The notes below the pieces were generated by a model. That model was not told the origin of the DNA, made no database searches, and saw nothing but the letters and a program-made list of their open reading frames with translations. Source: Gammaproteobacteria bacterium (GTDB lineage: Bacteria; Pseudomonadota; Gammaproteobacteria; Xanthomonadales; SZUA-36). From it: DNA of 64,000 nucleotides. Below, in pieces: positions 52,982 through 62,229 of this stretch. Each line of letters starts with the position of its first letter. The first letter of the stretch is position 1. The stretch spans positions 62,001-126,000 of the forward strand of contig JAJRUM010000020.1 in the NCBI GenBank assembly GCA_024277815.1. The letters run 5' to 3'. Both the position numbers and the translations under genes were made by a program.

Positions 52982-54499
52982 TCATCTACACAAAGCATTG
53001 ATCAGTACGGCCCGGGTATCCGCCGGGTCGATCACAGCATCTATTTCAAGATGTGCGGCTGCCTCTGTTGCTTTGCCCGCTTCGTACATCCGGGCCACCA
53101 GCTTGTTGAACAGGGTTTCACGTTCGGCCGGGTCCGACACAGCTTCCAGTTCTTTTTTATACCCCAGTCGCACAGCGCCTTCCAGCCCCATCCCACCGAA
53201 CTCGCCTGCGGGCCAGGACGCTGTGTAGACCGGGTTGGCAAAACTACCACCGGTCATGGCCATGGCGCCGAGGCCATAGCCTTTACGCAGGATTATCGCC
53301 ACCATTGGAACCTTGAGGGCTGCGCCGGCGAGAAACAGCTCAGACATCCGGCGCACAGCGGCCTCGCTCTCGCTGTCAGGGCCGACCATAAAGCCGGGTG
53401 TATCGGTCAACGAAACCACCGGTAAACCAAAAGTATTGCAAACCTTCAGGAAGCGGGCAGCTTTTCCTGCTGATTCAGAATCGATTGCACCACCCAACTG
53501 CTGGCAGTCATTGGCAAGCAGGCCTGCCGGTCGTCCTTCCAAACGTATAAAGCCAGTAATAACACTGCGCCCATAGCGATGCTGAAGCTCCAGAAACGTA
53601 CCCTCATCAGCGATGGTCTCAATGACTTTGTGAACTGAGTACGCCCAACGCCTGTCCTGCGGTATCACCTCACGCAGCACCGCCTGGTCAACAACACTCC
53701 AGTCCCTGGCCTGACCCTGGAAATAGGCTAGCAACTGCTGCGCCAGGCGGGTCGCATGTGCTTCATCTTCTGCAACAATATCAATGACACCATTCTTTTC
53801 CTGCACCTCAACCGGCCCAATCTCACCGGGTGCAAAAGATCCCAGCCCACCCCCTTCGATCATCGCCGGACCGGCCATGCCAATAAAGGATTTGCGGGTT
53901 GCAATGGTAAAATCTGCACAACCAAACAGGGCCGCACTGCCGGCAAAGCAGTAGCCGTTGGCAACGGCTATACGTGGCACCTTCCCGGCCAGACCTGCCC
54001 AACTGCTGAAAGACCTGAGGTTAAGTCCCGCAATCCGGGTAACAACATCAGCATCACCCGGCCTGCCACCACCACCCTCGGTATACATGATGACCGGCAA
54101 TTTCAGTTCTGCTGCCAGTTCACAGGCACGATCCAGCTTTTTATGGTGAAAGTATCCCTGCGTACCCGCCAGCACGGAGTAGTCATTGACAACCACCACG
54201 GCGCGGGTCGCTTCCTTACCAAACTGGTTGGCATTGATCGTACAGGTTCCGGTAATAATGCCATCTGCGGCAGTGTTGGCTTGCAGGTCTTGATAGTCCC
54301 TGCGGTTACGCTGGGCTGCTACAGCCAGTTGCCCATACTCAAGAAAGGAATCCTCATCGACCAGATCATGCAGATTCTCCCTGGCGGTGCGAAAACCCTT
54401 GGTATGACGCACCTCCATCGCGGCCTGTCTTTGTGAGTCCAGGGTTTTTGCGAGGCGCTGGTGTAGTGCCTCTAGTTTGCTGGGGGTTTTACTGCTCAC
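52982..54499 (-). CDS. Acyl-CoA carboxylase carboxyltransferase (beta) subunit
   Basis: This 505-residue protein belongs to the carboxyltransferase family of biotin-dependent acyl-CoA carboxylases. The N half has VVVVNDYSVLAGTQGYFHHKKLDRACELA and EGGGGRPGDADV. The C half has FLKVCNTFGLPVVSLTDTPGFMVGPDSE and the RKGYGLGAMAMTGG segment that forms the acyl-CoA site. It would transfer carboxyl from biotin to an acyl-CoA. The required biotin carboxylase and biotin carrier genes are not adjacent. The usual operon would also carry acyl-CoA dehydrogenase genes, absent here. It is an orphan in this window; the partner may be elsewhere. Confidence 0.92.
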   Translation of the reverse strand: MSSKTPSKLEALHQRLAKTLDSQRQAAMEVRHTKGFRTARENLHDLVDEDSFLEYGQLAVAAQRNRRDYQDLQANTAADGIITGTCTINANQFGKEATRAVVVVNDYSVLAGTQGYFHHKKLDRACELAAELKLPVIMYTEGGGGRPGDADVVTRIAGLNLRSFSSWAGLAGKVPRIAVANGYCFAGSAALFGCADFTIATRKSFIGMAGPAMIEGGGLGSFAPGEIGPVEVQEKNGVIDIVAEDEAHATRLAQQLLAYFQGQARDWSVVDQAVLREVIPQDRRWAYSVHKVIETIADEGTFLELQHRYGRSVITGFIRLEGRPAGLLANDCQQLGGAIDSESAGKAARFLKVCNTFGLPVVSLTDTPGFMVGPDSESEAAVRRMSELFLAGAALKVPMVAIILRKGYGLGAMAMTGGSFANPVYTASWPAGEFGGMGLEGAVRLGYKKELEAVSDPAERETLFNKLVARMYEAGKATEAAAHLEIDAVIDPADTRAVLINALCR

Positions 54500-54552
54500 T
54501 GATATACTTCGGACATGCTGTACGGGTAGTCATGCTCTGACACCGCGCCCGG

Positions 54553-55158
54553 CTATGCTCCCTGCATCTTGATTTTCACAAGCTGAAGAAAATCAGCAAC
54601 CTCAGCGCTCTCGACCCGTGTGTCGTTGTACTCCGCAGCAAATACTGCCCGCAAATCCTGCAGACTCAGATATTCAGGGTGATGGAGCTCGGCGATAGAA
54701 GCGTATTGAAACTCAATGCCATGTTTGGCGACAAAAAGTGAATACACGTGAATTGCAGGCGAAGCGGAGCCAATGTCGCCAAAAACTGAAGCAATACCAT
54801 CATCCCCGGGCGGGGCCTCTATCTCGCCAAAATACAGGTGGCGCTTGTTGATGACCCAGCCATTATTCCTGAATACGATGCCAATCGACTGGCCACTGAT
54901 AATGGCCTTGTGTTCTTTACTGAAGGCCGTTTCAATTACGCCCGGATAGGCCACCACGGCAAAGGTGCGATTGGTTTTGACACCCCTACTGACGCTGTAC
55001 AGATTGGACACGCGTATCGCCGGCCCATTCTCCAGTAACTCAATCCCGTAATTGCCGAATTTCAGCTGGATCCGGTCACTGTTTCCCAGCGCACGAGCAT
55101 GCTTTTCTGCAACGGAAATTTCATCCTTATTCTCTATTGCGGAGCGGCTAACAGACAT
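54553..55158 (-). CDS. Protein of unknown function
   Basis: I do not recognise this 201-residue protein (ATG 55158, preceded by TTGGAATCC). It has no signal peptide or long hydrophobic segment and is probably cytoplasmic. It is mostly beta-strand by pattern in the first 140 residues (RIQLKFGNYGIELLENG, TFAVVAYPGVIE, SIGIVFRNNGWVI) and helical at the end (ADFLQLVKIKMQ). It is divergent from rdgC. A frame starting 18 bases upstream is also open. Confidence 0.7.
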   Translation of the reverse strand: MSVSRSAIENKDEISVAEKHARALGNSDRIQLKFGNYGIELLENGPAIRVSNLYSVSRGVKTNRTFAVVAYPGVIETAFSKEHKAIISGQSIGIVFRNNGWVINKRHLYFGEIEAPPGDDGIASVFGDIGSASPAIHVYSLFVAKHGIEFQYASIAELHHPEYLSLQDLRAVFAAEYNDTRVESAEVADFLQLVKIKMQGA

Positions 55159-55263
55159 AAATGGATTCCAACCCAATACCGAATGCCCGTATTGTACTAT
55201 TAGTGGCTGTACTCGGTAGCGGGAGTAAGCACATCTGTTGCCGCTAATTGTTCTTTTCTGGTC

Positions 55264-55269
55264 TATAAT
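55264..55269 (+). promoter_or_regulatory. Candidate -10 element of rdgC
   Basis: A perfect TATAAT lies 32 bases before the rdgC ATG. No good -35 sits at 17 bases, so the promoter may be weak or need an activator. Confidence 0.35.
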
Positions 55270-55300
55270 CCCCCGCCACCATCGGCTCAGGAACCCGTCA

Positions 55301-56200
55301 ATGTTTAGAAATCTGCGCTTTTACCGTGTTACCAGCCCCTGGCCTGACAGCGAACAGGAACTGTCCGACATGCTGGCTGAAAATGCTTTCTCGCCCTGTG
55401 GCTCCTTTTCTGAGCGCAGTGCTGGCTGGGAAGCCATGGAGAACCATGAAGATGCGCTGTTGTGCAGACGACTCAATGGTGCCGACCTGTTACAGCTACG
55501 GACCCAGAGCCGGGTATTGCCGCTTGCCGCTGTCAAGGAGGCGCTGGAAGACAGGGTTGCTGAATTCTCTGCACGCATGGCCCAGGAACCTACACGTGCC
55601 GAACTGCGGCGCCTGAGGGAAGAAACCCGGGACAAGCTTTTGCCCAAAGCACTGGTCAAATCAGAGCGCAATCGTGCCTGTTTCCTGCATTCAGAATCGC
55701 TACTGGTAATTGATACGGGTACCCCGGCCAAGGCTGAATGGCTGCTGGACCAGTTACGGCCCTGTTTTGGCGAGTTTGGCTTCGTCCCGCTGACGTTCAA
55801 TAACGCGCCTGCAGAATTACTGCGGCGGATTTTTATGGGTGATGCCCCGCTGGGTTTCTCACTGGGTCGCGAATGCCGCATGCAGGATGCATCAGACAGA
55901 AAATCCACTGTCAACTGGATGGATTTTGAGTTGAGTGATAACTCCATCCGTCAGCACGTTATCGAGGGTATGAATCTGACGCACCTCGGTATTGGCTTCG
56001 ACGAAGTAATGCATGCTGTCATCAGCGACGAGGCTGTCATCAGCAAACTAGAATTCATCAGTGGTGACGCTGCTGATAATATGGACGGTGAGGATCCGAT
56101 GGCACGCCTGGATGCTGATTTTGTTTTGTTAACCGGTGTGATACGGCGCCTGGTTGACGACCTGAAGAAATTACTCGGTGGCTACGCCAGTGGCGCATGA
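55301..56200 (+). CDS. rdgC: Recombination-associated protein RdgC
   Basis: This 299-residue nucleoid-associated protein starts MFRNLRFYRVTSPWP, like E. coli RdgC (MLWFKNLMVYRLS...), and shows SFSERSAGWEAME, EALEDRVAEF, KALVKSERNRACFLHSESLLVIDT and LTHLGIGFDEVMHAVISDE. RdgC forms a ring around double-stranded DNA and limits RecA activity and replication-linked recombination. Start ATG 55301 has AGGA eight bases upstream. It is typical of beta- and gammaproteobacteria, which helps place this genome. Confidence 0.95.
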   Translation: MFRNLRFYRVTSPWPDSEQELSDMLAENAFSPCGSFSERSAGWEAMENHEDALLCRRLNGADLLQLRTQSRVLPLAAVKEALEDRVAEFSARMAQEPTRAELRRLREETRDKLLPKALVKSERNRACFLHSESLLVIDTGTPAKAEWLLDQLRPCFGEFGFVPLTFNNAPAELLRRIFMGDAPLGFSLGRECRMQDASDRKSTVNWMDFELSDNSIRQHVIEGMNLTHLGIGFDEVMHAVISDEAVISKLEFISGDAADNMDGEDPMARLDADFVLLTGVIRRLVDDLKKLLGGYASGA

Positions 56201-56263
56201 ACCTGCACCGCTGCAACCTGAACAGAGCCATTTCCATTTATCGCCAAAGTGAGGCCTAGAAAA

Positions 56264-57712
56264 ATGTCCGATCATGATTACACTGACAAAATACTGGATG
56301 CATTCAGGCAAATCAGCCAGATTCCCCGCCCATCGCGAAAGGAACAGAAAATAGTTGCCTGGTTGTTGAACTGGGCCGCCGGGAACGGCCTGCAGGCAAA
56401 AACTGATGACGAGTTGAATATTGTCATTGAAGTGCCTGCCTCGCAGGGTTTCGAAGATACACAAACGCTGGTCCTGCAGGGCCACCTGGACATGGTCTGT
56501 GAAAAGGCCAAAGGTTTCAGCCACGACTTCGATAATGATCCGATTGAGCTGGTCTATACGGATGATGGCTGGCTCACGGCCAACCAGACCACACTTGGCG
56601 CTGATAACGGCATTGCTATCGCTATGGCCATGGTGGCAGCGACGGATAAGACCATCGGGCATCCTCCTCTCGAGTTGCTTTTCACCACGGACGAAGAAAC
56701 CGGACTGACCGGCGCAACTGCGCTGCAGCCCGGGTTTATCAAGGGCAAGCAACTACTCAACATCGATTCAGAAGACGAAGGTGTTTTCACTGTCGGATGT
56801 GCCGGCGGCGAAGATGCCAGGTTGCTGTTGCCTTTCACCACGGACGAATCCCTGCCGGAATACCAGGCCTTCAGGCTGGTCGGCGGCGGCATGTCCGGCG
56901 GGCACTCAGGCATTGATATCATCGAGCGGCGGGCCAACGCCATCAAGTTGCTGTTCCGGGCTATTCACGAGGTCTGCAACATCACTGATGCGCGTATCTC
57001 CACCGTCGCAGGTGGCACAGCCCGCAATGCCATTCCCCGCGATGCAGAAGCGATTCTTTTGATCCCGGCAAACGATGCTGACAACGCCCAGGCCAGCATC
57101 GCAATCCTGGAACGGAAACTGCAGGCAGAGTACGCCAAAACAGACCCGAACCTCACCATGACCCTGAGCGCCGCAGACGGCGACTTTCAGGCCGCAACGC
57201 GCGCCGTAACCCGCCGGGCGATCGATACCGTCTTTGCCTACCCCGACGGGGTGGCAGAAATGTCCAAGGATATCGCCGGCCTGGTGGAAACCTCCAATAA
57301 CCTCGCCCTGGTCAAGGTCGAGGATGGAAAAATGGTCTTACTTTCAAACCAGCGCAGCTCCAACATGGACAGCCTTGCACTGCTTTGCGAGCGCATTATG
57401 TCAGTCGCCAGACTGGCGGGTGCCGAAGGCGAGACCAGTGGCGGCTACCCGTCATGGCAACCAAATATGGACTCGGAATTGCTGGCCCGTTGCCAACGGG
57501 TCTATCAGCAGCGGTTTGGCAAACAGCCGGTTGTCGAAGCGATCCATGCGGGGCTGGAATGCGGCATCATTGGCGCCAAGTATGATGGAATGGACATGAT
57601 CTCCTTCGGCCCAACCATCAAAAACCCGCACTCACCTGATGAAAAGATCGAAATCGAGTCTATCGGCAAAGTGTGGGATTTCATGGTAGCGTTGTTCCAG
57701 TCCTACAAATAG
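56264..57712 (+). CDS. pepD: Aminoacyl-histidine dipeptidase PepD (M20C)
   Basis: This 482-residue cytoplasmic metallopeptidase cleaves dipeptides such as beta-Ala-His and other X-His peptides. The zinc-site residues lie in LQGHLDMVCE, LGADNGIA, TDEETGLTGA, NIDSEDEGVF and, near the C-terminus, GLECGIIGAK. The lid-domain segment MSGGHSGIDI matches the PepD family. Start ATG 56264 has GAGG nine bases upstream. An ATG 15 bases earlier is possible. Confidence 0.94.
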   Translation: MSDHDYTDKILDAFRQISQIPRPSRKEQKIVAWLLNWAAGNGLQAKTDDELNIVIEVPASQGFEDTQTLVLQGHLDMVCEKAKGFSHDFDNDPIELVYTDDGWLTANQTTLGADNGIAIAMAMVAATDKTIGHPPLELLFTTDEETGLTGATALQPGFIKGKQLLNIDSEDEGVFTVGCAGGEDARLLLPFTTDESLPEYQAFRLVGGGMSGGHSGIDIIERRANAIKLLFRAIHEVCNITDARISTVAGGTARNAIPRDAEAILLIPANDADNAQASIAILERKLQAEYAKTDPNLTMTLSAADGDFQAATRAVTRRAIDTVFAYPDGVAEMSKDIAGLVETSNNLALVKVEDGKMVLLSNQRSSNMDSLALLCERIMSVARLAGAEGETSGGYPSWQPNMDSELLARCQRVYQQRFGKQPVVEAIHAGLECGIIGAKYDGMDMISFGPTIKNPHSPDEKIEIESIGKVWDFMVALFQSYK

Positions 57713-57727
57713 CCGGAGCAAGCAGGC

Positions 57728-58810
57728 ATGTACCTGATAACCAACCGTGTACTACATGAAGACCAGCAAGGCCTGAAAGTTTTTGGCAAAGAACCCAACC
57801 CGCTTGGCCCCAATGAACTGCGTTTGGTCAAAGTTGAAGGTGTGCGGAATCCGCAGGTAGAAGTACTGGCAGATGAACTGCCACTAACCGAAGCACAGGC
57901 ACACTCAGACAAACACAAACTTGATCTGGATCTCAAGCAACAGTGGTATGCGAGTTTGCGGGTAGCCTGCGAGCTTTTTGACCTGGCCCGCACACAGAAC
58001 AGACACCTGCTGTTTTTTGTGCATGGCTACAACAATGATATCGGCGATGTCCTTAAAACCGCCAACGAACTGGAAAAACTATACAAGGTCATCGTGGTGC
58101 CTTTCTCCTGGCCAGCCAACGGCGGTGGCAAGGTATCCGGTACCAGCGCCTACCTCGATGACAAGGATGACGCCCGCAGCTCAGCAACAGCTTTCCATCG
58201 CGCTGTGCAAAAAATCCATTTTTATCATCGCCTGCTGACCAAAAGTCTGCGTACTGAACTGCTCGCCAGAGCCGTTGATAAATATCCTGACAATGGTGAG
58301 AAAGCCCGTAGCATGTTTACGCGGGAAATGGACAAAAACTGCAAGGTATCACTCAACCTGATCACCCACAGCATGGGTAACTACGTGTTGAAATATGCTG
58401 CCAAACCCAGTGGCAGCAGCCTCAGAAAACTGGTATTTGACAATATCTGCCTGGTCGCAGCCGATGTAAATAACCCCGGCCATGCAAGCTGGGTTCAAAG
58501 CCTCCCTTCACGCGGAAGGGTCTATGTTGTCATCAATGAAAACGATGGCGCATTGAAATGGTCGCGCAGGAAGCCTGGCGAAGAACAACTGGAACGACTG
58601 GGACACCACTTGCGCAACCTGACAGCAAACAATGCTTACTACGTCGACGTCACAGGCAACCGTGGCGTGGGGAGTGAGCACAGTTACTTCAAAGGCCGCA
58701 GCGTTGACAGAAACTCAACACTGAAAAAGATTTTTACCCAAATGTTTGAAGGCAGAAAATCGGAAACCAGGCTCAAATATCATCCCGACATCAACGTTTA
58801 TCGAAGTTGA
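57728..58810 (+). CDS. Alpha/beta hydrolase (DUF900-type)
   Basis: This 360-residue protein has an alpha/beta-hydrolase core of the DUF900 kind: LFFVHGYNNDIGDVL for the oxyanion-hole region, VVPFSWPANG, and the nucleophile elbow HSMGNYVLKYAAK. The N-terminal 90 residues are a separate lysine-rich, mostly helical part. It lacks a signal peptide. The substrate is unknown; esterase or lipase-like activity is only the family expectation. It follows pepD after 15 bases and may be co-transcribed. Confidence 0.82.
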   Translation: MYLITNRVLHEDQQGLKVFGKEPNPLGPNELRLVKVEGVRNPQVEVLADELPLTEAQAHSDKHKLDLDLKQQWYASLRVACELFDLARTQNRHLLFFVHGYNNDIGDVLKTANELEKLYKVIVVPFSWPANGGGKVSGTSAYLDDKDDARSSATAFHRAVQKIHFYHRLLTKSLRTELLARAVDKYPDNGEKARSMFTREMDKNCKVSLNLITHSMGNYVLKYAAKPSGSSLRKLVFDNICLVAADVNNPGHASWVQSLPSRGRVYVVINENDGALKWSRRKPGEEQLERLGHHLRNLTANNAYYVDVTGNRGVGSEHSYFKGRSVDRNSTLKKIFTQMFEGRKSETRLKYHPDINVYRS

Positions 58811-58825
58811 CCGTAGACAGAAAAC

Positions 58826-59125
58826 TCAACTTACCTTGCGCTTTTTCATTTTGTTGTAGAGTAATCTGGCTAAATCGAGAATCAAACTGACAACAAACCC
58901 AACTACCATGTAATAGACAATCGTGATAATCCAAAACTGGTCAATTTCCTCATAGAAGAAATGTCGAAATGAAATTCCAAAAACTGTATAAATGACAGCG
59001 GTGTACATGGCCAGGGGAGCACCACGATCCTTAATCGTACTAAATCGATTGGCAATAAGATAAGCCACAAAAACAAGCGCAACTTCAATGGAGGCTGCAA
59101 GATTTACATTCAACTCATATATCAT
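58826..59125 (-). CDS. Small three-helix membrane protein, AT-rich
   Basis: This 99-residue protein has three hydrophobic stretches (about 9-24, 39-58, 64-86) and a basic C-terminal tail (KMKKRKVS). No family is recognised. Base composition is visibly richer in A and T than its neighbours, suggesting acquisition by transfer or relaxed selection. The region before the ATG is GAGTTGGGTAACTGATT, a weak match for ribosome binding. It is convergent with the hydrolase gene. Confidence 0.6.
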   Translation of the reverse strand: MIYELNVNLAASIEVALVFVAYLIANRFSTIKDRGAPLAMYTAVIYTVFGISFRHFFYEEIDQFWIITIVYYMVVGFVVSLILDLARLLYNKMKKRKVS

Positions 59126-59127
59126 AA

Positions 59128-59316
59128 TCAGTTACCCAACTCTTCGTGCCACCATTCACAAACTTGAAAATAGCCACAATTGCTAGAAAATAGACCACCG
59201 TTGCCCCCGTAGTTGAAAAACATCCACCCACCTCGTTGAACCGCCTTGTAGAACGTCTCAGCCAAAAACCAATGGCCTGCCTGGTTTATGCCGATCCAAA
59301 GCTCCAGATCACACAT
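59128..59316 (-). CDS. Short Trp/Gly/Cys-rich ORF (doubtful)
   Basis: This 62-residue frame (MCDLELWIGINQAGHW...) lies directly before the small membrane protein gene. It is rich in Trp, Gly, Phe and Cys. No ribosome-binding site or homologue is recognised. It could be a genuine coupled leader ORF, a remnant of a larger gene, or chance. Confidence 0.25.
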   Translation of the reverse strand: MCDLELWIGINQAGHWFLAETFYKAVQRGGWMFFNYGGNGGLFSSNCGYFQVCEWWHEELGN

Positions 59317-59423
59317 GGTTCGGTTGACCTGCCCCCAATCTCAGTACCAAAGTTTTCTTAGTTGAGCACCGGTCGAAAAACCCGCCAGAACCAGGATTAT
59401 AAACAGTGGATGGCATTTACCGT

Positions 59424-60548
59424 CTAAGTACGGGCCTGTCTCATCTCCAGCAGCACCATCGTTTCGAAGTGTGCGGTAGCTGGAAACAAGTCCAGCAAAT
59501 GAACAGACTTAATACGAAAACGCCTGCTCAGGCTGCGTAAGTCTCTGGTCAGGCTGGCGGGGTTACAACTGACGTAGAGCACATGGCGGGGTTTGATCCG
59601 GTTCACCCAGCTATTCAAGGCAGGAAAGCCACGGCGTGGGGGATCGAGCAGCAATGTGTCGAAACCGGTGGCACCGGCCCGGCGGGTGAAGAACGCCAAT
59701 GCCTGGTCGTCATACAGGTCTATCTGCTGAACGTTTGTGGTCACCGCATCAACATACCTGTCAACCAGCGTGCGCTCACCCCCCGCCAGCGCATAAGCAT
59801 CCGACAGGTTGCCGGAACCTGAAAACAGGTCCAACAAACGCGATGTGCCTGCTTCTGCCAACCGGTCTTGCACGCGAGCCTGCAACTGCTGGTTCATTGC
59901 CTCAAACACCTGCGAAAAGCCACCATGAGCATAAGCCTCATCCCAGCAAATACTGACCTCGCCGGACTTTAGGTACAACTCACAATGGCCATGTCCGGCA
60001 TGCGACTGCGTCCAGCCACCCTGATACAGTTGATCAAGTACAGGTCGCAATTCCGGACGCACTATTTTGCAATCGGGTATCGGCAAAACATCGTTACTGA
60101 CGGCGTCGAGCATACCGATATACTTGTGCCGATAGTGCAGTTGCACGCGATTCCGATAATCCAGCCGGTGCGGTGCAGGCACAACTTCAACGGACTCATC
60201 GGCTACGCCCAATGGCCCAAGGTAGCGCACCAACGCAGCTTTCTTATAGCCCAGCTCACTGTCATAATCAGTGTGCAAAAACTGACATCCAGGGCACTTG
60301 TCAAAGTGTGGGCAATACGGTTCTGTCCGGTTTTCTGCATGTTGCTCCAATTGCACAAGGCGTGCAAACTGAACCCCTTTGGCGCGTTTATAGACTCGGG
60401 CAGTGCCTGTTTCCCCGGGCAGTGTGGCAGCGATAAAAGTCACGCTTCCACCTGCTTTTGAAACCCCCTGTCCCAAGGGGTCAATATGGTCGATTTCAAA
60501 CTCAATCACCCGGCCTTTTGCCGGGGTCACCCTGTTTCTGCGTTTCAT
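59424..60548 (-). CDS. RNA (uracil-C5)-methyltransferase, RlmD/RlmC type
   Basis: This 374-residue TrmA/RumA-family enzyme has an N-terminal TRAM domain (about 8-65), the iron-sulfur cysteines C-x5-C-x2-C in PYCPHFDKCPGCQ with a later CKIV cysteine, the SAM-binding LDLFSGSGNLSDAYAL, DPPRRGFPAL, and the catalytic VSCNPASL. It methylates a uracil in rRNA or tRNA. It is shorter than E. coli RlmD (433), closer to RlmC (375). A clear assignment needs phylogeny. It is divergent from selO. Confidence 0.88.
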   Translation of the reverse strand: MKRRNRVTPAKGRVIEFEIDHIDPLGQGVSKAGGSVTFIAATLPGETGTARVYKRAKGVQFARLVQLEQHAENRTEPYCPHFDKCPGCQFLHTDYDSELGYKKAALVRYLGPLGVADESVEVVPAPHRLDYRNRVQLHYRHKYIGMLDAVSNDVLPIPDCKIVRPELRPVLDQLYQGGWTQSHAGHGHCELYLKSGEVSICWDEAYAHGGFSQVFEAMNQQLQARVQDRLAEAGTSRLLDLFSGSGNLSDAYALAGGERTLVDRYVDAVTTNVQQIDLYDDQALAFFTRRAGATGFDTLLLDPPRRGFPALNSWVNRIKPRHVLYVSCNPASLTRDLRSLSRRFRIKSVHLLDLFPATAHFETMVLLEMRQART

Positions 60549-60702
60549 TTAAACTGCTTTGGTTGCCCCGGGTGAGTTCTGCGTCAAGCGATTGTCCAAC
60601 AATGTCAAGCAAAGTACCACCAGACCACATAAATTACAGGCAGATTGCAAACGTGCCAGGGTTACACATGCTTCGTACCACGTGCTATATTCATAAATTG
60701 TA

Positions 60703-62190
60703 ATGAACCTCAAAACCACCCCCATTTTTGACAACAGTTATGCGCGGCTACCGCAGCAGTTTTACAGCTGCCAGCTACCCGAAGCTGTCAGTGCGCCCGG
60801 ACTTATTCGTGTGAACCATGCGTTGGCCGGCTACCTTGGTTTTGACCCTCATTGGCTGGAATCTGCGGCCGGGGTAGAACTCATTGCCGGCAACTACATT
60901 CCAACCGGCGCACAGCCTCTCGCCACAGCCTATGCCGGTCATCAGTTTGGTGGCTGGAACCCACAAATGGGAGACGGAAGAGCGGTTCTGCTTGGCGAAG
61001 TGATCGCCACTGACGGCAAGCGCCACGATATCCAGCTCAAAGGCTCTGGCCGCACAGCCTGGTCCCGCAATGGCGATGGCCGGTCGCCTTTAGGTCCGGT
61101 ATTGCGCGAGTATATCGTCAGCGAAGCCATGGCAGTTTTAGCTGTACCGACAACCCGTGCACTGGCAGCAGCGACCAGTGGCGAATGGGTGAGACGTGAA
61201 GAACGCTTGCCCGGCGCGGTGCTGGTACGCGTAGCCCGGAGTCATATCCGCATTGGCACGTTTCAGTATTTTGCTTCCCGGCAAGACCACGGTGCACTCA
61301 GGGCTTTGGTGGAGCACGTCATTCAACGTCATTATCCCGGGGCCGCACAAGCGGAAAACCCGGTGCGGGCCATGCTTGATGGAATCGTCGCCCGCCAGGC
61401 AACGCTGATTGCCCGCTGGCAATCACTGGGCTTTGTTCATGGCGTCATGAACACTGACAACATACTGGTTTCCGGGGAAACCATCGACTACGGGCCCTGC
61501 GCCTTTATGGATGCGTTCGACGCTGCTGCAGTATTCAGCTCCATTGACCAGAGTGGCCGTTACGCCTACCGCAACCAGCCACATATAGCGCACTGGAACC
61601 TGAGCATGCTGGCACAGGCGCTGTTGCCGATGCTGCATGAAGACCACGATCAGGCCATCAGCACAGGCCAGGCTGCAATAGATGTATTTCCTGACCTGTA
61701 CATGGCCGCGTATCAACAAGAGATGCGCCGGAAACTTGGACTCACGACAGAACAAAAAGATGATAACGCGCTCATACAAGACCTGCTGGAGTTGATGCAG
61801 GAACACCAGACTGATTTCACCTTGGCTTTTCGGCGCCTGTCAGATTTGGCAGACCCGGAAAACTCAACGGCAAACCACGTTAGCTCAATATTTGAGTTCC
61901 CGGCAGCTTTTAACCCCTGGCTGGAGCACTGGAGATCAAGAACCGGCTCTGAGCCACAACCAGCCAAAGCACGGCAACTGGCTATGTATTCCATTAATCC
62001 AGCCTTTATCCCACGCAATCACCTGCTTGAAGAGGCAATTGCAGCCGCAGTCAGCCGGCAGGATTTCAGTGACTTCCATGCACTGGCAGACGTATTGGCA
62101 CGACCCTTTGAGTTTGATGCCGAAAGGCAGCGTCATGCTTTGCCGCCGCGGCCTGAACAGATTGTAAGACAAACATTTTGTGGTACCTGA
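60703..62190 (+). CDS. selO: SelO/YdiU-family protein AMPylator
   Basis: This 495-residue pseudokinase-fold enzyme matches SelO/YdiU: YAGHQFGGWNPQMGDGRAVLLGEV for the nucleotide-binding loop region, IQLKGSGRTAWSRNGDGRSPLGPVLREY, VRVARSHIRIGTFQYFA, and HGVMNTDNILVSGETIDYGPCAF, where the inverted active site lies. It attaches AMP to Ser, Thr or Tyr of proteins, often redox enzymes. The C-terminus is TFCGT, the cysteine counterpart of the Sec-containing tail of eukaryotic SelO. It lies 39 bases before an OsmC-family gene, possibly a redox-stress pair. Confidence 0.95.
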   Translation: MNLKTTPIFDNSYARLPQQFYSCQLPEAVSAPGLIRVNHALAGYLGFDPHWLESAAGVELIAGNYIPTGAQPLATAYAGHQFGGWNPQMGDGRAVLLGEVIATDGKRHDIQLKGSGRTAWSRNGDGRSPLGPVLREYIVSEAMAVLAVPTTRALAAATSGEWVRREERLPGAVLVRVARSHIRIGTFQYFASRQDHGALRALVEHVIQRHYPGAAQAENPVRAMLDGIVARQATLIARWQSLGFVHGVMNTDNILVSGETIDYGPCAFMDAFDAAAVFSSIDQSGRYAYRNQPHIAHWNLSMLAQALLPMLHEDHDQAISTGQAAIDVFPDLYMAAYQQEMRRKLGLTTEQKDDNALIQDLLELMQEHQTDFTLAFRRLSDLADPENSTANHVSSIFEFPAAFNPWLEHWRSRTGSEPQPAKARQLAMYSINPAFIPRNHLLEEAIAAAVSRQDFSDFHALADVLARPFEFDAERQRHALPPRPEQIVRQTFCGT

Positions 62191-62229
62191 AAACAAGTGA
62201 TGGTACCTCTGCTTTTGAGGAGAATAACA

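Noticed and set aside
55321-55947. Open frame of 208 codons on the minus strand
   Set aside because: It is antisense to rdgC and has the low-complexity Ser/Arg composition typical of shadow frames.
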